DNA of 64,000 bases from Bacteroidales bacterium (GTDB lineage: Bacteria; Bacteroidota; Bacteroidia; Bacteroidales; Muribaculaceae). Positions 23,383 through 32,914 of the stretch are shown here, in pieces. The stretch is from NCBI GenBank assembly GCA_003150235.1, contig QAMW01000027.1, positions 28,941 through 92,940 on the forward strand, read 5' to 3'. The notes beneath the pieces were generated by a model that was not told the DNA's origin, searched no databases, and saw nothing but the letters and a program-made list of their open reading frames with translations. Position 1 is the first letter of the stretch; each line of letters begins with the position of its first letter. Position numbers and translations under genes: made by a program.

Positions 23383-25716
23383 ATGAGAAAACAGATTTAT
23401 TATTCGTTCAAGACCTTGGTGCATGACCGCGTCACGACGCTCATAAAGATGGTGTCGATAGGCGTAGGTATTGCCATGTGTCTGTTGCTGTTCACGCGTA
23501 TATCGTATGAACGCAGCTACGACACCGGCTTTGCGGAGCATGAACGCATCTACCAACTATGGATGGAGTGGAAATTCAGTGATTACTGGTGTTCGCCCGG
23601 TGAAAGTTGTATAGGTAAGATTGGGGGTGGCTTGTATGAAGAGTTACCCGATGTCGTGGAGTCGGCGACTATGGTTGGAGGATGGATGGACAATTATGCG
23701 CTCTACGACGGTGAACGGCGGTTTGACGACACTTCTGTTGCCGCTGATTCACTCTTTTTTAAGACACTCGGCATCACCGTGCTTCAGGGTAATCCGGAGA
23801 AAGACCTCGCCATGCGCGATGTGGTGTATCTCAGCGACCGTCTGGCACGGAAAATGTTTGGCGATGAGAATCCGGTCGGTAAGGTAATCAGCTATGACCG
23901 GCGCATACCACTTATCGTTAAAGGTGTATATCGTGCGATCAAGCCCAATTCCAGTATGCGCCCCGAGGCTGTGATATCTATGCCTACAGTATTGTCGCGT
24001 GACGCGAGCGAAGGCTTCGGTTATAATTATTCATGGCATGGCGGCGACTCGTGGCATGGATATGTGAGGGTGAAAGACGGTGAGCTTGATATTGACCGGT
24101 TTAACCGGCAAATAGCGGAGGTAGTTGACCGTCATGCTCCTACCGATGAAAATGCTATAAAGATGAGGATAACGGCGCGAAAACTTACCGATACCTACTT
24201 GATGTCGGATGACGCACGTAATATGGTTGTCATCATGACGGTGCTTGCCGTGGCGTTGCTCGCCATCACTACCTTGAACTATGTACTTATCTCCATCTCG
24301 TCACTGAGCCGCCGCAGCAAAGCTGTCGGAGTACATAAATGTATAGGTGCCGGACAAGGAAGCGTGTTTGCCATGTTTATGTGGGAGACGCTTCTGGTCT
24401 TGACGGGGGCTATGATTGTGACCGCGCTCTTGCTGTTCAATCTAAGAGACCTGATTGAGGATACTATCGGGGCTTCCGTGAGCGACTTGTTTGCCCCGGA
24501 ACGCTTATGGGTGGTTGGTATAGTGCTGCTTACGTTCATCGCCGTGGGTGGAGTACTCCCCGGCAATATGTTTGCCGGGATACCGGTCACCCAGGTGTTC
24601 AGGCGGTTTACAGAGAAGCGGAGCAGTTGGAAAAGGGCGCTGCTTGCCGTCGAATTTGCCGGTGTCGCCTTTATAACCGGGCTTCTCGGTGAGATTATGG
24701 TGCAGTACCACTATGTCATAAACAAAGATAAGGGATATGATTCCGAGATGCTGGTGATAGGGCGCAACATGGCGCAGGATTCCGTTGCCGAAGATGCTTA
24801 CGCCTCGTTTTTTGTCAATCTTCCTTATGTGGAGGCTTACAGTTCATCAGATTCCGACCCGATACGTGGTTACTCGGGAATGTTTGTCCGTGACGGTGGC
24901 GCGGAGTTTTCTACCCGATTTGATACGGCGCTTCCCGGCTATACGCAATTTATGGGTATGAATACAGTGCAAGGACGTGAGCCGCGTAAATATGACGAAG
25001 TGATGATCAATCAGGAATTTATCCGGCGCATGCACTGGAATGAAGAGACCGTGCTCACAGAGCATCCGTCGCTTGACATATATGGGGTGCCGGTAAGGAT
25101 TGTCGGGGTGCTTGAAGATTTCAATATCTACGGTTTTTTTGAAAAGCCTATGCCGTTTCTGCTGGTTTACACGACATCGGCAAAAAATAATGTGTGGCTG
25201 AAACTTAAAGCACCCTTGGATGAAAATCTGCGTCGTCTGCGCGAGGATATGAAAGAGGCGTTTCCGGGAGTTGACAATGAATTTGAAAGCTACGAAAAGA
25301 TTGTCACCGACTCCTATGATTCAGTCAGGACTTTCCGTAACGCGACACTCATGGCGGCGGTGGCGGTGATATTCATCACGTTCATGGGACTGATAGGTTT
25401 CATAGGCGATGAGATACAGCGGCGCGCCAAAGAGATAGCCATACGCAAAGTGAACGGCGCGGAATCTTCCGACATAGTGCGGCTTCTTGCGTCAGATATA
25501 ATGTGGACAGCAGTACCTTCGGTAATAGTCGGTGCGGGGGTGTCATGTTGGGTCGGTGATATATGGCTGCGGCAGTTTGTGGTGGCTCCTCGTGCGATAT
25601 GGCTCGTGGCGGTCGCTGCCGGAGTGGCGGTTTTGCTCGTAATCCTTGCCTGTGTGGTGATAATGAGCCGCAAGACCGCCGAAGAAAATCCTTCAATTAA
25701 TCTTAAAACAGAATGA
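23383..25716 (+). CDS. ABC transporter permease, MacB/FtsX type with duplicated core
   Basis: About 777 residues from ATG 23383 (MRKQIYYSFKTLVHDR); a Met at 23365 is also in frame. It is built as two FtsX units. The first has an N-terminal membrane segment (about 20-37), a MacB-like periplasmic domain to about 285, and three membrane segments to about 410. The second repeats this from about 420 (VEFAGVAFITGLLGEIMV) to the C-terminal three segments. RAKEIAIRKVNGAESSDIVRLL is the conserved cytoplasmic coupling helix. Mechanotransmission-type export or signalling is likely. The substrate is unknown. The ATPase follows after 4 nt. Confidence 0.9.
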   Translation: MRKQIYYSFKTLVHDRVTTLIKMVSIGVGIAMCLLLFTRISYERSYDTGFAEHERIYQLWMEWKFSDYWCSPGESCIGKIGGGLYEELPDVVESATMVGGWMDNYALYDGERRFDDTSVAADSLFFKTLGITVLQGNPEKDLAMRDVVYLSDRLARKMFGDENPVGKVISYDRRIPLIVKGVYRAIKPNSSMRPEAVISMPTVLSRDASEGFGYNYSWHGGDSWHGYVRVKDGELDIDRFNRQIAEVVDRHAPTDENAIKMRITARKLTDTYLMSDDARNMVVIMTVLAVALLAITTLNYVLISISSLSRRSKAVGVHKCIGAGQGSVFAMFMWETLLVLTGAMIVTALLLFNLRDLIEDTIGASVSDLFAPERLWVVGIVLLTFIAVGGVLPGNMFAGIPVTQVFRRFTEKRSSWKRALLAVEFAGVAFITGLLGEIMVQYHYVINKDKGYDSEMLVIGRNMAQDSVAEDAYASFFVNLPYVEAYSSSDSDPIRGYSGMFVRDGGAEFSTRFDTALPGYTQFMGMNTVQGREPRKYDEVMINQEFIRRMHWNEETVLTEHPSLDIYGVPVRIVGVLEDFNIYGFFEKPMPFLLVYTTSAKNNVWLKLKAPLDENLRRLREDMKEAFPGVDNEFESYEKIVTDSYDSVRTFRNATLMAAVAVIFITFMGLIGFIGDEIQRRAKEIAIRKVNGAESSDIVRLLASDIMWTAVPSVIVGAGVSCWVGDIWLRQFVVAPRAIWLVAVAAGVAVLLVILACVVIMSRKTAEENPSINLKTE

Positions 25717-25720
25717 TGAT

Positions 25721-26395
25721 ATGATACATATAGAAAATCTCAGCAAAGTGTTTCGCACCGATGAGGTGGAGACAGTTGCGGTAAATGATATAAATTTTGA
25801 TGTGGCTGAGGGCGAGTTTGTCGCAATAATGGGTCCCTCCGGATGCGGTAAATCTACCATGCTTAATATAATAGGGTTGCTTGACTCCCCCACGTCGGGC
25901 AGTTATCGGCTTGGTGACAGGGAAGTAGGGTCACTCGCGGAGAAGGAGCGCACCCGGTTGCGTAAAGGGCGCATAGGATTTGTATTCCAGAGCTTTAACC
26001 TTATCGATGAACTGAATGTGTACGACAACATAGAGTTGCCGCTCACTTACATGGATATTCCCGCATCGGAACGCCGCCGACGTGTTGAGGAGGTGACGCG
26101 CCGCATGAATATAAGTCACCGTCTTCGTCATTATCCGCGTCAGCTTTCCGGCGGACAGCAGCAACGTGTGGCGATAGCGCGGGCTATGGTGACTGCGCCG
26201 TCACTGATTCTTGCCGACGAGCCCACGGGTAACCTTGATTCAGCCAACGGCGAGGAAGTAATGAAACTGCTTACCGAACTTAACCGGCAGGGTACTACAA
26301 TAGTGATGGTTACCCACTCGAAGCGTGACGCTGCATACGCCCATAGGGTCGTCCACTTGTTTGACGGCTCAATCGTTGCCGATGTGGCGCAGTGA
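25721..26395 (+). CDS. ABC transporter ATP-binding protein, MacB/LolD type
   Basis: 224 residues, the usual length for this class. Walker A GPSGCGKST, Q-loop FVFQSFNLIDELNV, signature LSGGQQQRVAIARA, Walker B LILADEPTGNLDS and the His switch VTHSKRD are all intact. It powers the permease encoded 4 nt upstream, and the pair is probably controlled by the divergent kinase/sigma-54 regulator. It converges on the small membrane protein gene 6 nt downstream. Confidence 0.95.
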   Translation: MIHIENLSKVFRTDEVETVAVNDINFDVAEGEFVAIMGPSGCGKSTMLNIIGLLDSPTSGSYRLGDREVGSLAEKERTRLRKGRIGFVFQSFNLIDELNVYDNIELPLTYMDIPASERRRRVEEVTRRMNISHRLRHYPRQLSGGQQQRVAIARAMVTAPSLILADEPTGNLDSANGEEVMKLLTELNRQGTTIVMVTHSKRDAAYAHRVVHLFDGSIVADVAQ

Positions 26396-26401
26396 CACAT
26401 C

Positions 26402-26824
26402 TCAATAGGCAAACGCCGGGCGGCGGCGTACCCTGATGCTGTCGGGGTACGCTCGGTTGATTTCTGGATGGGAGAGAGCGTAAATCATCGGTATGGAGTC
26501 GCCGCTCCCGATACGGCGCAGCATCGGGTGACGTGTACTTACATCATCGTGATATACCGTGCCGTCGACTGTCCAGGTGTAATAGATTGTAGTCTCAGTA
26601 TAGGCAGGCATCTTGCGGTAGCGGTGCTTGCCTACTTTTTGCATCTGTTCGTCGTGATGTCGTCGTTCGACTTTTTCAATCAGGGCATTGATGCGGCATG
26701 AGCCTGCTTCGAGCTGGCGATATTCGTAATTGGCGCGGAGGGCGATCCATGCTATCGCGAGCACTACAGCGATTACTATACCCCACATTAATTTGCGAAA
26801 TAAAGATTGTGATAGAATATTCAT
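26402..26824 (-). CDS. Small membrane protein, DUF3592-like
   Basis: 140 residues. One N-terminal membrane segment (about 11-28) and a periplasmic domain with YYTWTVDGTVYHDDVSTR and GDSIPMIYALSHPEINRAYPD, the pattern of DUF3592 domains (short strands ending in a conserved D/N-P motif). A cysteine at about 42 (GSCRINALIEKVE) follows the membrane helix. Function unknown. Its candidate -7 box is at 26860-26867. Confidence 0.65.
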   Translation of the reverse strand: MNILSQSLFRKLMWGIVIAVVLAIAWIALRANYEYRQLEAGSCRINALIEKVERRHHDEQMQKVGKHRYRKMPAYTETTIYYTWTVDGTVYHDDVSTRHPMLRRIGSGDSIPMIYALSHPEINRAYPDSIRVRRRPAFAY

Positions 26825-26859
26825 GGTCAGTCACGAAAATATTTTCCAAAATTCAATGT

Positions 26860-26867
26860 CAAAGATA
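26860..26867 (-). promoter_or_regulatory. Candidate -7 box for DUF3592-like gene
   Basis: Minus strand TATCTTTG (TAnnTTTG), 35 nt before the ATG at 26824. It faces away from a second box at 26889-26896, forming a compact divergent promoter region. Confidence 0.45.
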
Positions 26868-26888
26868 ATTAAAACCGCAGTTTTTACT

Positions 26889-26896
26889 TACCTTTG
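26889..26896 (+). promoter_or_regulatory. Candidate -7 box for the C10 peptidase gene
   Basis: TACCTTTG (TAnnTTTG) on the + strand, 87 nt before the ATG at 26984. The -33 element is not clear. Confidence 0.4.
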
Positions 26897-26983
26897 TCGC
26901 ATTAAAAAGTGCTACATGATTCTATGGTGAAAGGTACTTTGTATAGTGAATGCCAAAAATAATTAGTTGTTAATCAAAAAAAC

Positions 26984-29900
26984 ATGTCAACCCATTATTT
27001 AAGATTGCTTATTGTTGCGTTGTGTGTGCTTTTACAGTTTCAGCATGCAGAGGCAAGGCGATTGTCCATGAATGAGGCAAAAACAATCGCTCTGAATTTT
27101 TTCAAGAACCGTGATTACCCGCGTCTTGCGGAGGAACCGTCACTTTCCCTTTTACAGACGAAGGTCGACAGTCGTGGTGAATCGCTTTATTATGTGTTCG
27201 GCGGTAATGACGGGCGCGGATTTGTTGTCGTGTCGGCTGATGAAAAAAGATCGTCGGTCATCGGATATTCCTATGAAGGCGTGTATATCGCCGACAATCT
27301 TCCCGGAAATGTATCGGCTATACTTGAAAATGCGGCGGTTGATATCCGCGTCAATAATGTCGGGTCAATACGCAAGGCTCCCGGAAAAGTGTCGCGCAGT
27401 AAAGAGCTGTCGACTGCTAAATGGAGTCAGGAAGCTCCGTTCAACAATCTCATCCCTAACCGCCGGCTGACCGGATGTGTCGGTACGGCGATGGCTATCA
27501 TCATGAAGTATCATGACTGGCCCGAGCAGGGACGCGGATTGCTTGGCGACGTGGATTTCAATGTCAGGTATGACTGGGATAATATGCGCCTTGACAACTA
27601 TCGTAACGGTTATTCGGAGGCAGAAGGCGAGGCGGTGGCTACGCTGATGTCACATGCCGCACAATCAATCATGACTGACTTCGGCATGTCCGGGTCAAGT
27701 GCGTTTGAAGTCAGGGTTCCTACTGCGCTGATTGATTATTTCAGTTATGATGCAGGCGTGTCATATAAGAAAAGTTCTGAAATGGACCGCCGTGAGTGGG
27801 ATGCTCTCATAATGTCGGAAATTGATGCCGGTCGCCCGGTGCTTTATTGCGGACAAGATGTGTCGACGGGACACGCATTTGTATGCGACGGATATGAAGC
27901 TGACGGAAATTCGGCATATTTCCATATAAACTGGGGTTGGGGCGGTATCGCCGACGGTTATTTCGCTTCCGACAATCTTTCCCCTCAGGCGAGCCGCGAT
28001 TATAATTTCAATAATCTCAATACTATAATATATAATATCAAACCGTCTCAGTCAGTCACGCAATGGTCGCCGATACATCTTACCAACGACGGCAATCAGG
28101 TAGGCATGACGATTGACGTGGAATCTCTTGTGCCGGACGGAAAATTCACATTGCGCGCAGGAGCATTGAAAAATGTATCACATGCCGATTTTTCGGGAAA
28201 ACTCGTCGCTGCTCTATATGATTCAAATGATGTGTTTAAATGTGAGCTTAGTGCGCAGCGGAATCTTTCTCTGGTATCGTTGCAGAGTATCGGTTATGTC
28301 GATGTAGAGTGTGCGGTTCCTGCCGGTATGACGGTTAGTGACGGAGATGTGGTGCGTCTTGCCACCGTCAATGGAGACGGTGCGTATCTTCCTGTTGCTT
28401 CGGAGCTTAATGTGATAGGACATATTCCCGCAAAACGACATGAGATACCATATTTCGATATAAATTTCCCGGTTGTTGACGGAGTGGAAATAGGCGCGGG
28501 TGATATGCGTGTAATCAAAGGTCGCGACTATGAGTTTACGGTAAATCTCTTATCTGCCGAAAAGGTTGTGACAGTAAAAGCCAACGGATTTATCCTTGCT
28601 CCGTCGGCAGGAAATGTATATCGTCTGAAAAATGTAAACAAGAATCAGGATATAGAGATAATCGTGCAGAATGCCGCCGATGTGGTGAGCAAGCGCAATC
28701 TATGGGTGTCACCCGGAAGTCTGTCATCGCTTATCAGTGATACCGAAGCCGGTACCGTGACCGACCTGACACTTTACGGCTCTATTGATGTGACCGATTT
28801 CACATTTATGCGTGAGCATATGCGCCTTCAGCGCCTTGATATTTCCGGGGTCGAAATTGTAGCCAACGGGGCAAATCCCGCCAATGCCATTCCGGCAAAG
28901 GCATTTCAGTGGTGTGGGAGTCTCCGGACGATAATTCTCCCTTCCGGTCTTACGACTTTTAAGAGTGGGTGTTTTAACGGTGCGGGTCTGCGTTCGATAG
29001 AGATTCCTGCATCGGTGTCAACCTATGAGTATAACATATTTCTTGGTTGCTCTGACCTGAGTGAAGTCATTGTGAGGCGCACACGGCCTGCATGGGTCAA
29101 CTGGTGTGTGTTCAGCGGGACCCCCAAAGCTCGTCTGGTTGTGCCGGTAGGGGCGGCTGATGCTTACCGGAAAGCGGAAAATTGGGGCGATTTCAGGGAA
29201 ATAGTAGAGGAGAATCCTGTACCGGTGACTTCTTGCTCTGTGAAATTTCAGGATACTGAAGGTGTGAAGTTTACGCCGCTTACCGAAGGAAGTGAAGTGC
29301 CTGTCGGCTCTGAATACAAGTTTACGTTGACTACCGACGATTCATTTGGCGATGCAATGATTGAGGTGTATGCCAATAATATACGGCTGTTTCCTGACGA
29401 GAGCGGCGTGTACGCTGCCGCGATCAGAAAAAATGTGCTTATCTACATCGTCTCACGACAGCCCGATGCACCGCTTGGTGAATCTTCGTGGAAAATTACC
29501 GGCGCAGCCGGTGGTATCGGACTTGTGACCGATGTGATAAATGTTACACCGGGAAAAGCGTTTACAATACGTGCCAACGCACTGGCAATTCCTGCCGAAT
29601 ATGCCACGATGTTTTATGCTGCCGCGTTGACTGATGCCAATGGTAATATAAAGGAAATTATCTCTCCGGTCGTGACTAACAGTTACACCAATTACGGTAA
29701 TTTGCCGTGTAATTTTAACTGCATGGTGAAAGAGGCTTCGGTGCGTGAAGGCAATAATATCATGATTGTCACCTCTTACAACAAGAATACCTGGCGACTT
29801 GTGAGAGCTGCCGACAAGACTGTAGCCGACACCATTCCGGCTGTGGGTAACAAAGTGATTTACCATGCGGTTACGATGCCGTCGACAGTGCAGGGTGCCT

Positions 29901-32635
29901 CTATACAGGGTGCGGTGTCACAGGTAGTGAGGGGTATGCCACTGTCAATAAGGGTTACTCCGGTGTCGGTCGATGATGTGATTACCCTTTCTGTAAACGG
30001 GATTAATAAGGTTGTGGACCAGGCTGTCGCCAACCTTTCGATTCCGGCGGTGACCGAGGATCTTGATATCGCCATACAGGTAAATTCTGCAGGTTCGACA
30101 GCCTACACCGTCGTAAATGTTAAGGAAGGCGAACTCGCGGAAAAGATAGCACAGTGTCCGTCACGCCTCAAGATTGTAGGCACGATGTCGCAGGCTGATT
30201 TTGATGCGTTACGTAATCATGCGGCTGTGATAACGGCTCTTGACCTCGCCGATGTGGAGATAAAAGGTATCGGTGATAAGGCTAATTCGATACCGTCTAA
30301 TGCTTTTGTCTCGCCTCAACCTACTGTGGCTACGGCATTACAGTCGATAATACTCCCGACTTCACTCACGCGTATCGAGGCAAGTGCGTTTGCAAGATGC
30401 ATGAAATTGGGTGAGATTACCATTCCGGCGCCTGTGTCTTATATCGGAGGCGGCGCGTTTACTTCATGTGTAGGATTGAAAAAGATGATTGTGCAGGGTG
30501 CCGTGCCTCCGCAGCTTGGCATGAATCCATTCCCTTCCACAGTCACAAATATAACACTTGAAGTACCCCGCGGCTCGGAAGACGCATACGGCACAGCAGA
30601 GTATTGGAAAGATTTTGCCATAGAGACCGCTGTGACATATTTCAATATCCAGATTGATCCTGCGCGTACATTCAACTTTAATACCGATTATTTTGTCCTG
30701 ACAAAGATTCCTTATCCCGACGGCGAGAAGCAGGTGACACTTGGTCTGCCAAATTGTAAGTTGCAGAGCAAGGATTGCGATGTGATTCGTCCCGGAGTGG
30801 CGTTTAAGCTTTATGACAACAACAGGGATGTGACCTATACCTCATCGTATGTAAAGTACGGGCAACACGGAGTGACATTTGACCCCTGGTACAAGAATCC
30901 TGAAACATCGTTGAAGTCACCGCAGAATCATGTGATTGATGTGGTGTTCTATTACGGCATCACTTTTGCCGCGCCTGAAAATTGTGACGTGACATTTGTA
31001 AATATGTCACCGGAGAATGAATGGAAAGATGTACAGATGGATCTTTTCGTTGAAAATTCAGGCGTGGCGCCGACACTTTACAAGGAAGGGGTCGACTATG
31101 GCTTTGTTATAGCAACACAGTCAACCGGTATGGAGATAAAGGTTAAGGCTGTCACTACGGTCATGACAAAGACAGGTCTTAATCCGGAGTATAAGACTGC
31201 CGAGGAATTGCTTACTCCTGATGAAAACGGTGTCTATACTGTCGTGAATCTACAGGGAGACACTCGTATTGAAGTAACCATGATTCCTGTTGACGGGGGC
31301 GTGATAAGTGCCGGTGAACTTGACGCAGTTGATGCTGCTGATGTCGAGGATATTACATCTATCGGTGTGTCGGGAGAACTTACCGATGACGATTTCGAGA
31401 CGTTGAGAGATAATTTCACTTCGCTTGAATCAATCGACTTGTCAGGAATGACCAACGAATCTATTCCAGATAATGCTTTTGCCGGAATGACCACGCTTGG
31501 CAATGTGACGATACCCGATTGTGTGACCTCAATCGGTAAGGAGGCGTTCAACGGCTGTTCGGCGCTCGAAAGCATAAATCTTGCATCGGTGACCTCGATT
31601 GGTGAGGGTGCGTTTGACGGATGTGACAATCTTACCGTGATTACGATAAATACGGTTTGGGATGCTCCGCAAGCGCAATCGCTAAAGACACGTGGCGTCA
31701 ATGCCGCTTCGTTCAGAGGGGTAAATCCCAACTGCCTGATATTTGTAGCCGACAAGAATCTTGCCGTGTCACTTGCCGATGCCGGAAATATAATCTACAA
31801 TGGTGAGGGCAGCCGCGTCGCCATGTCTGACATCATGCTTGTCGCCGGAAAGGCGTTCAATACGCCCGGCAGCTTCCGTCTTGGGGAGAAGACGATCACA
31901 TGTAAGGCTACTCTCAGGTGCGGTGAAGAAGGCAACTGGACAGGTATCGTGCTTCCGTTTGCTCCGGAGAAAGTGTCGGTCGACGGTGTTGCACTGACAC
32001 TTGGAGAGAATGGAGAAAACAGCATGAGTGTATATGCGTTTGCCGACAGTGATGCAGAACTGTTGTCGCAGCAATCGGCGATACAAGCCAATGTCCCTTA
32101 CTTGATGCGTCTTAACCGCGATGTTGCCGGTGTGGCGGAAGTTGCGTTCAAGGCGGCGGGTGTGGATGCTGTAGATGTATATGATGTGCCGTTCACTCTT
32201 GTAGCTGATGAGATGGTAAGCGAGGGTAAATCGTTCACGCTGCGTGGTGTCTATGAAAATAAGGCAGTTGCAGAGGGTGACTATCTCCTTGATGATGAAG
32301 GTGCAGCCTTCCGCCTCTCTGATGACACTCTTGGATATGATGGTGTATCGCCGTTTTCGGTATATGTAAGGTCCAATGATTCAGTGGCTCCCGACATGCT
32401 TAAAATAGATCATGAACCGACTTCCCTGCTTGAAGAGGTGATTTCGGTTGATGGCGGCATCAGTATGTCGCGCGACGGAAAGACTCTGGTTGTAATTGCC
32501 GACAGCCCCCGGATGCTTGACATTTACGACCTTAACGGTAGAAAGGTGATGACGGTGAAGCTTGAGACCGGATGTAACCGCTTGAGCATTGCCCCGGGAG
32601 TCTATGTGGCTGCGGGTATCAAGATTGTGATGTAA
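26984..32635 (+). CDS. Secreted C10 (streptopain-type) cysteine peptidase fused to BspA leucine-rich repeats
   Basis: 1883 residues. Signal peptide to about 25, then a Spi-type propeptide (about 26-130: MNEAKTIALNFF, FVVVSADEKR). The C10 domain has Cys165 in LTGCVGTAMAII, His297 in GHAFVCDGY and the HINWGWGG strand (314-321). Three blocks of BspA-type repeats follow (about 620-740, 1060-1200, 1480-1570), with motifs such as IPAKAFQWCGSLRTIILP and IPDCVTSIGKEAFNGC, separated by beta-sandwich-like spacers. The last 60 residues (ISMSRDGKTLVVI, LDIYDLNGRKVMTV) look like a type IX-style sorting tail. Likely a cell-surface or exported protease acting on host or microbial proteins. It has its own promoter and terminator. 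Confidence 0.92.
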   Translation: MSTHYLRLLIVALCVLLQFQHAEARRLSMNEAKTIALNFFKNRDYPRLAEEPSLSLLQTKVDSRGESLYYVFGGNDGRGFVVVSADEKRSSVIGYSYEGVYIADNLPGNVSAILENAAVDIRVNNVGSIRKAPGKVSRSKELSTAKWSQEAPFNNLIPNRRLTGCVGTAMAIIMKYHDWPEQGRGLLGDVDFNVRYDWDNMRLDNYRNGYSEAEGEAVATLMSHAAQSIMTDFGMSGSSAFEVRVPTALIDYFSYDAGVSYKKSSEMDRREWDALIMSEIDAGRPVLYCGQDVSTGHAFVCDGYEADGNSAYFHINWGWGGIADGYFASDNLSPQASRDYNFNNLNTIIYNIKPSQSVTQWSPIHLTNDGNQVGMTIDVESLVPDGKFTLRAGALKNVSHADFSGKLVAALYDSNDVFKCELSAQRNLSLVSLQSIGYVDVECAVPAGMTVSDGDVVRLATVNGDGAYLPVASELNVIGHIPAKRHEIPYFDINFPVVDGVEIGAGDMRVIKGRDYEFTVNLLSAEKVVTVKANGFILAPSAGNVYRLKNVNKNQDIEIIVQNAADVVSKRNLWVSPGSLSSLISDTEAGTVTDLTLYGSIDVTDFTFMREHMRLQRLDISGVEIVANGANPANAIPAKAFQWCGSLRTIILPSGLTTFKSGCFNGAGLRSIEIPASVSTYEYNIFLGCSDLSEVIVRRTRPAWVNWCVFSGTPKARLVVPVGAADAYRKAENWGDFREIVEENPVPVTSCSVKFQDTEGVKFTPLTEGSEVPVGSEYKFTLTTDDSFGDAMIEVYANNIRLFPDESGVYAAAIRKNVLIYIVSRQPDAPLGESSWKITGAAGGIGLVTDVINVTPGKAFTIRANALAIPAEYATMFYAAALTDANGNIKEIISPVVTNSYTNYGNLPCNFNCMVKEASVREGNNIMIVTSYNKNTWRLVRAADKTVADTIPAVGNKVIYHAVTMPSTVQGASIQGAVSQVVRGMPLSIRVTPVSVDDVITLSVNGINKVVDQAVANLSIPAVTEDLDIAIQVNSAGSTAYTVVNVKEGELAEKIAQCPSRLKIVGTMSQADFDALRNHAAVITALDLADVEIKGIGDKANSIPSNAFVSPQPTVATALQSIILPTSLTRIEASAFARCMKLGEITIPAPVSYIGGGAFTSCVGLKKMIVQGAVPPQLGMNPFPSTVTNITLEVPRGSEDAYGTAEYWKDFAIETAVTYFNIQIDPARTFNFNTDYFVLTKIPYPDGEKQVTLGLPNCKLQSKDCDVIRPGVAFKLYDNNRDVTYTSSYVKYGQHGVTFDPWYKNPETSLKSPQNHVIDVVFYYGITFAAPENCDVTFVNMSPENEWKDVQMDLFVENSGVAPTLYKEGVDYGFVIATQSTGMEIKVKAVTTVMTKTGLNPEYKTAEELLTPDENGVYTVVNLQGDTRIEVTMIPVDGGVISAGELDAVDAADVEDITSIGVSGELTDDDFETLRDNFTSLESIDLSGMTNESIPDNAFAGMTTLGNVTIPDCVTSIGKEAFNGCSALESINLASVTSIGEGAFDGCDNLTVITINTVWDAPQAQSLKTRGVNAASFRGVNPNCLIFVADKNLAVSLADAGNIIYNGEGSRVAMSDIMLVAGKAFNTPGSFRLGEKTITCKATLRCGEEGNWTGIVLPFAPEKVSVDGVALTLGENGENSMSVYAFADSDAELLSQQSAIQANVPYLMRLNRDVAGVAEVAFKAAGVDAVDVYDVPFTLVADEMVSEGKSFTLRGVYENKAVAEGDYLLDDEGAAFRLSDDTLGYDGVSPFSVYVRSNDSVAPDMLKIDHEPTSLLEEVISVDGGISMSRDGKTLVVIADSPRMLDIYDLNGRKVMTVKLETGCNRLSIAPGVYVAAGIKIVM

Positions 32636-32656
32636 CTGTTGACGGTATATGATTTT

Positions 32657-32698
32657 GACGGGGTGTTTAATTTGGGTTAAACATCCCGTCTTGTTTTT
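32657..32698 (+). terminator. Rho-independent terminator of the C10 peptidase gene
   Basis: Fourteen-base-pair stem (32657-32670 with 32677-32690, one G-U pair) followed by TTGTTTTTG. It starts 22 nt after the stop codon. Confidence 0.85.
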
Positions 32699-32731
32699 GT
32701 GTTTAGTCAGGAATTGATTATCTTCGCGTAA

Positions 32732-32895
32732 ATAACTATCAACTTTCGCTTGCGAAAGTTGATAGTTATGAGGTTAAGAGCTTGTTATGCAAGCAGGTTA
32801 AAGGTTATGAACCCGTGATTGTCCGATGATTCCAACGGTCATTCAACCTTAAATCCTAAACTTTTAACCTCTTAACCTTTAAGGGAGCTTGCGAA
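32732..32895. repeat. Second copy of the GGTTAA/hairpin intergenic repeat
   Basis: Begins with a perfect 18-nt-arm palindrome (32732-32749 and 32752-32769, 2-nt loop), then aggttaa, ggttaaaggttat units, about 45 nt of unique sequence and the C-rich half aaccttaaatcctaaacttt. It ends with acctcttaacc near 32876. The order of parts matches 14422-14642. It lies between the C10 peptidase terminator and bioB. Confidence 0.6.
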
Positions 32896-32914
32896 ACTTA
32901 AATAAAAATGTTGC

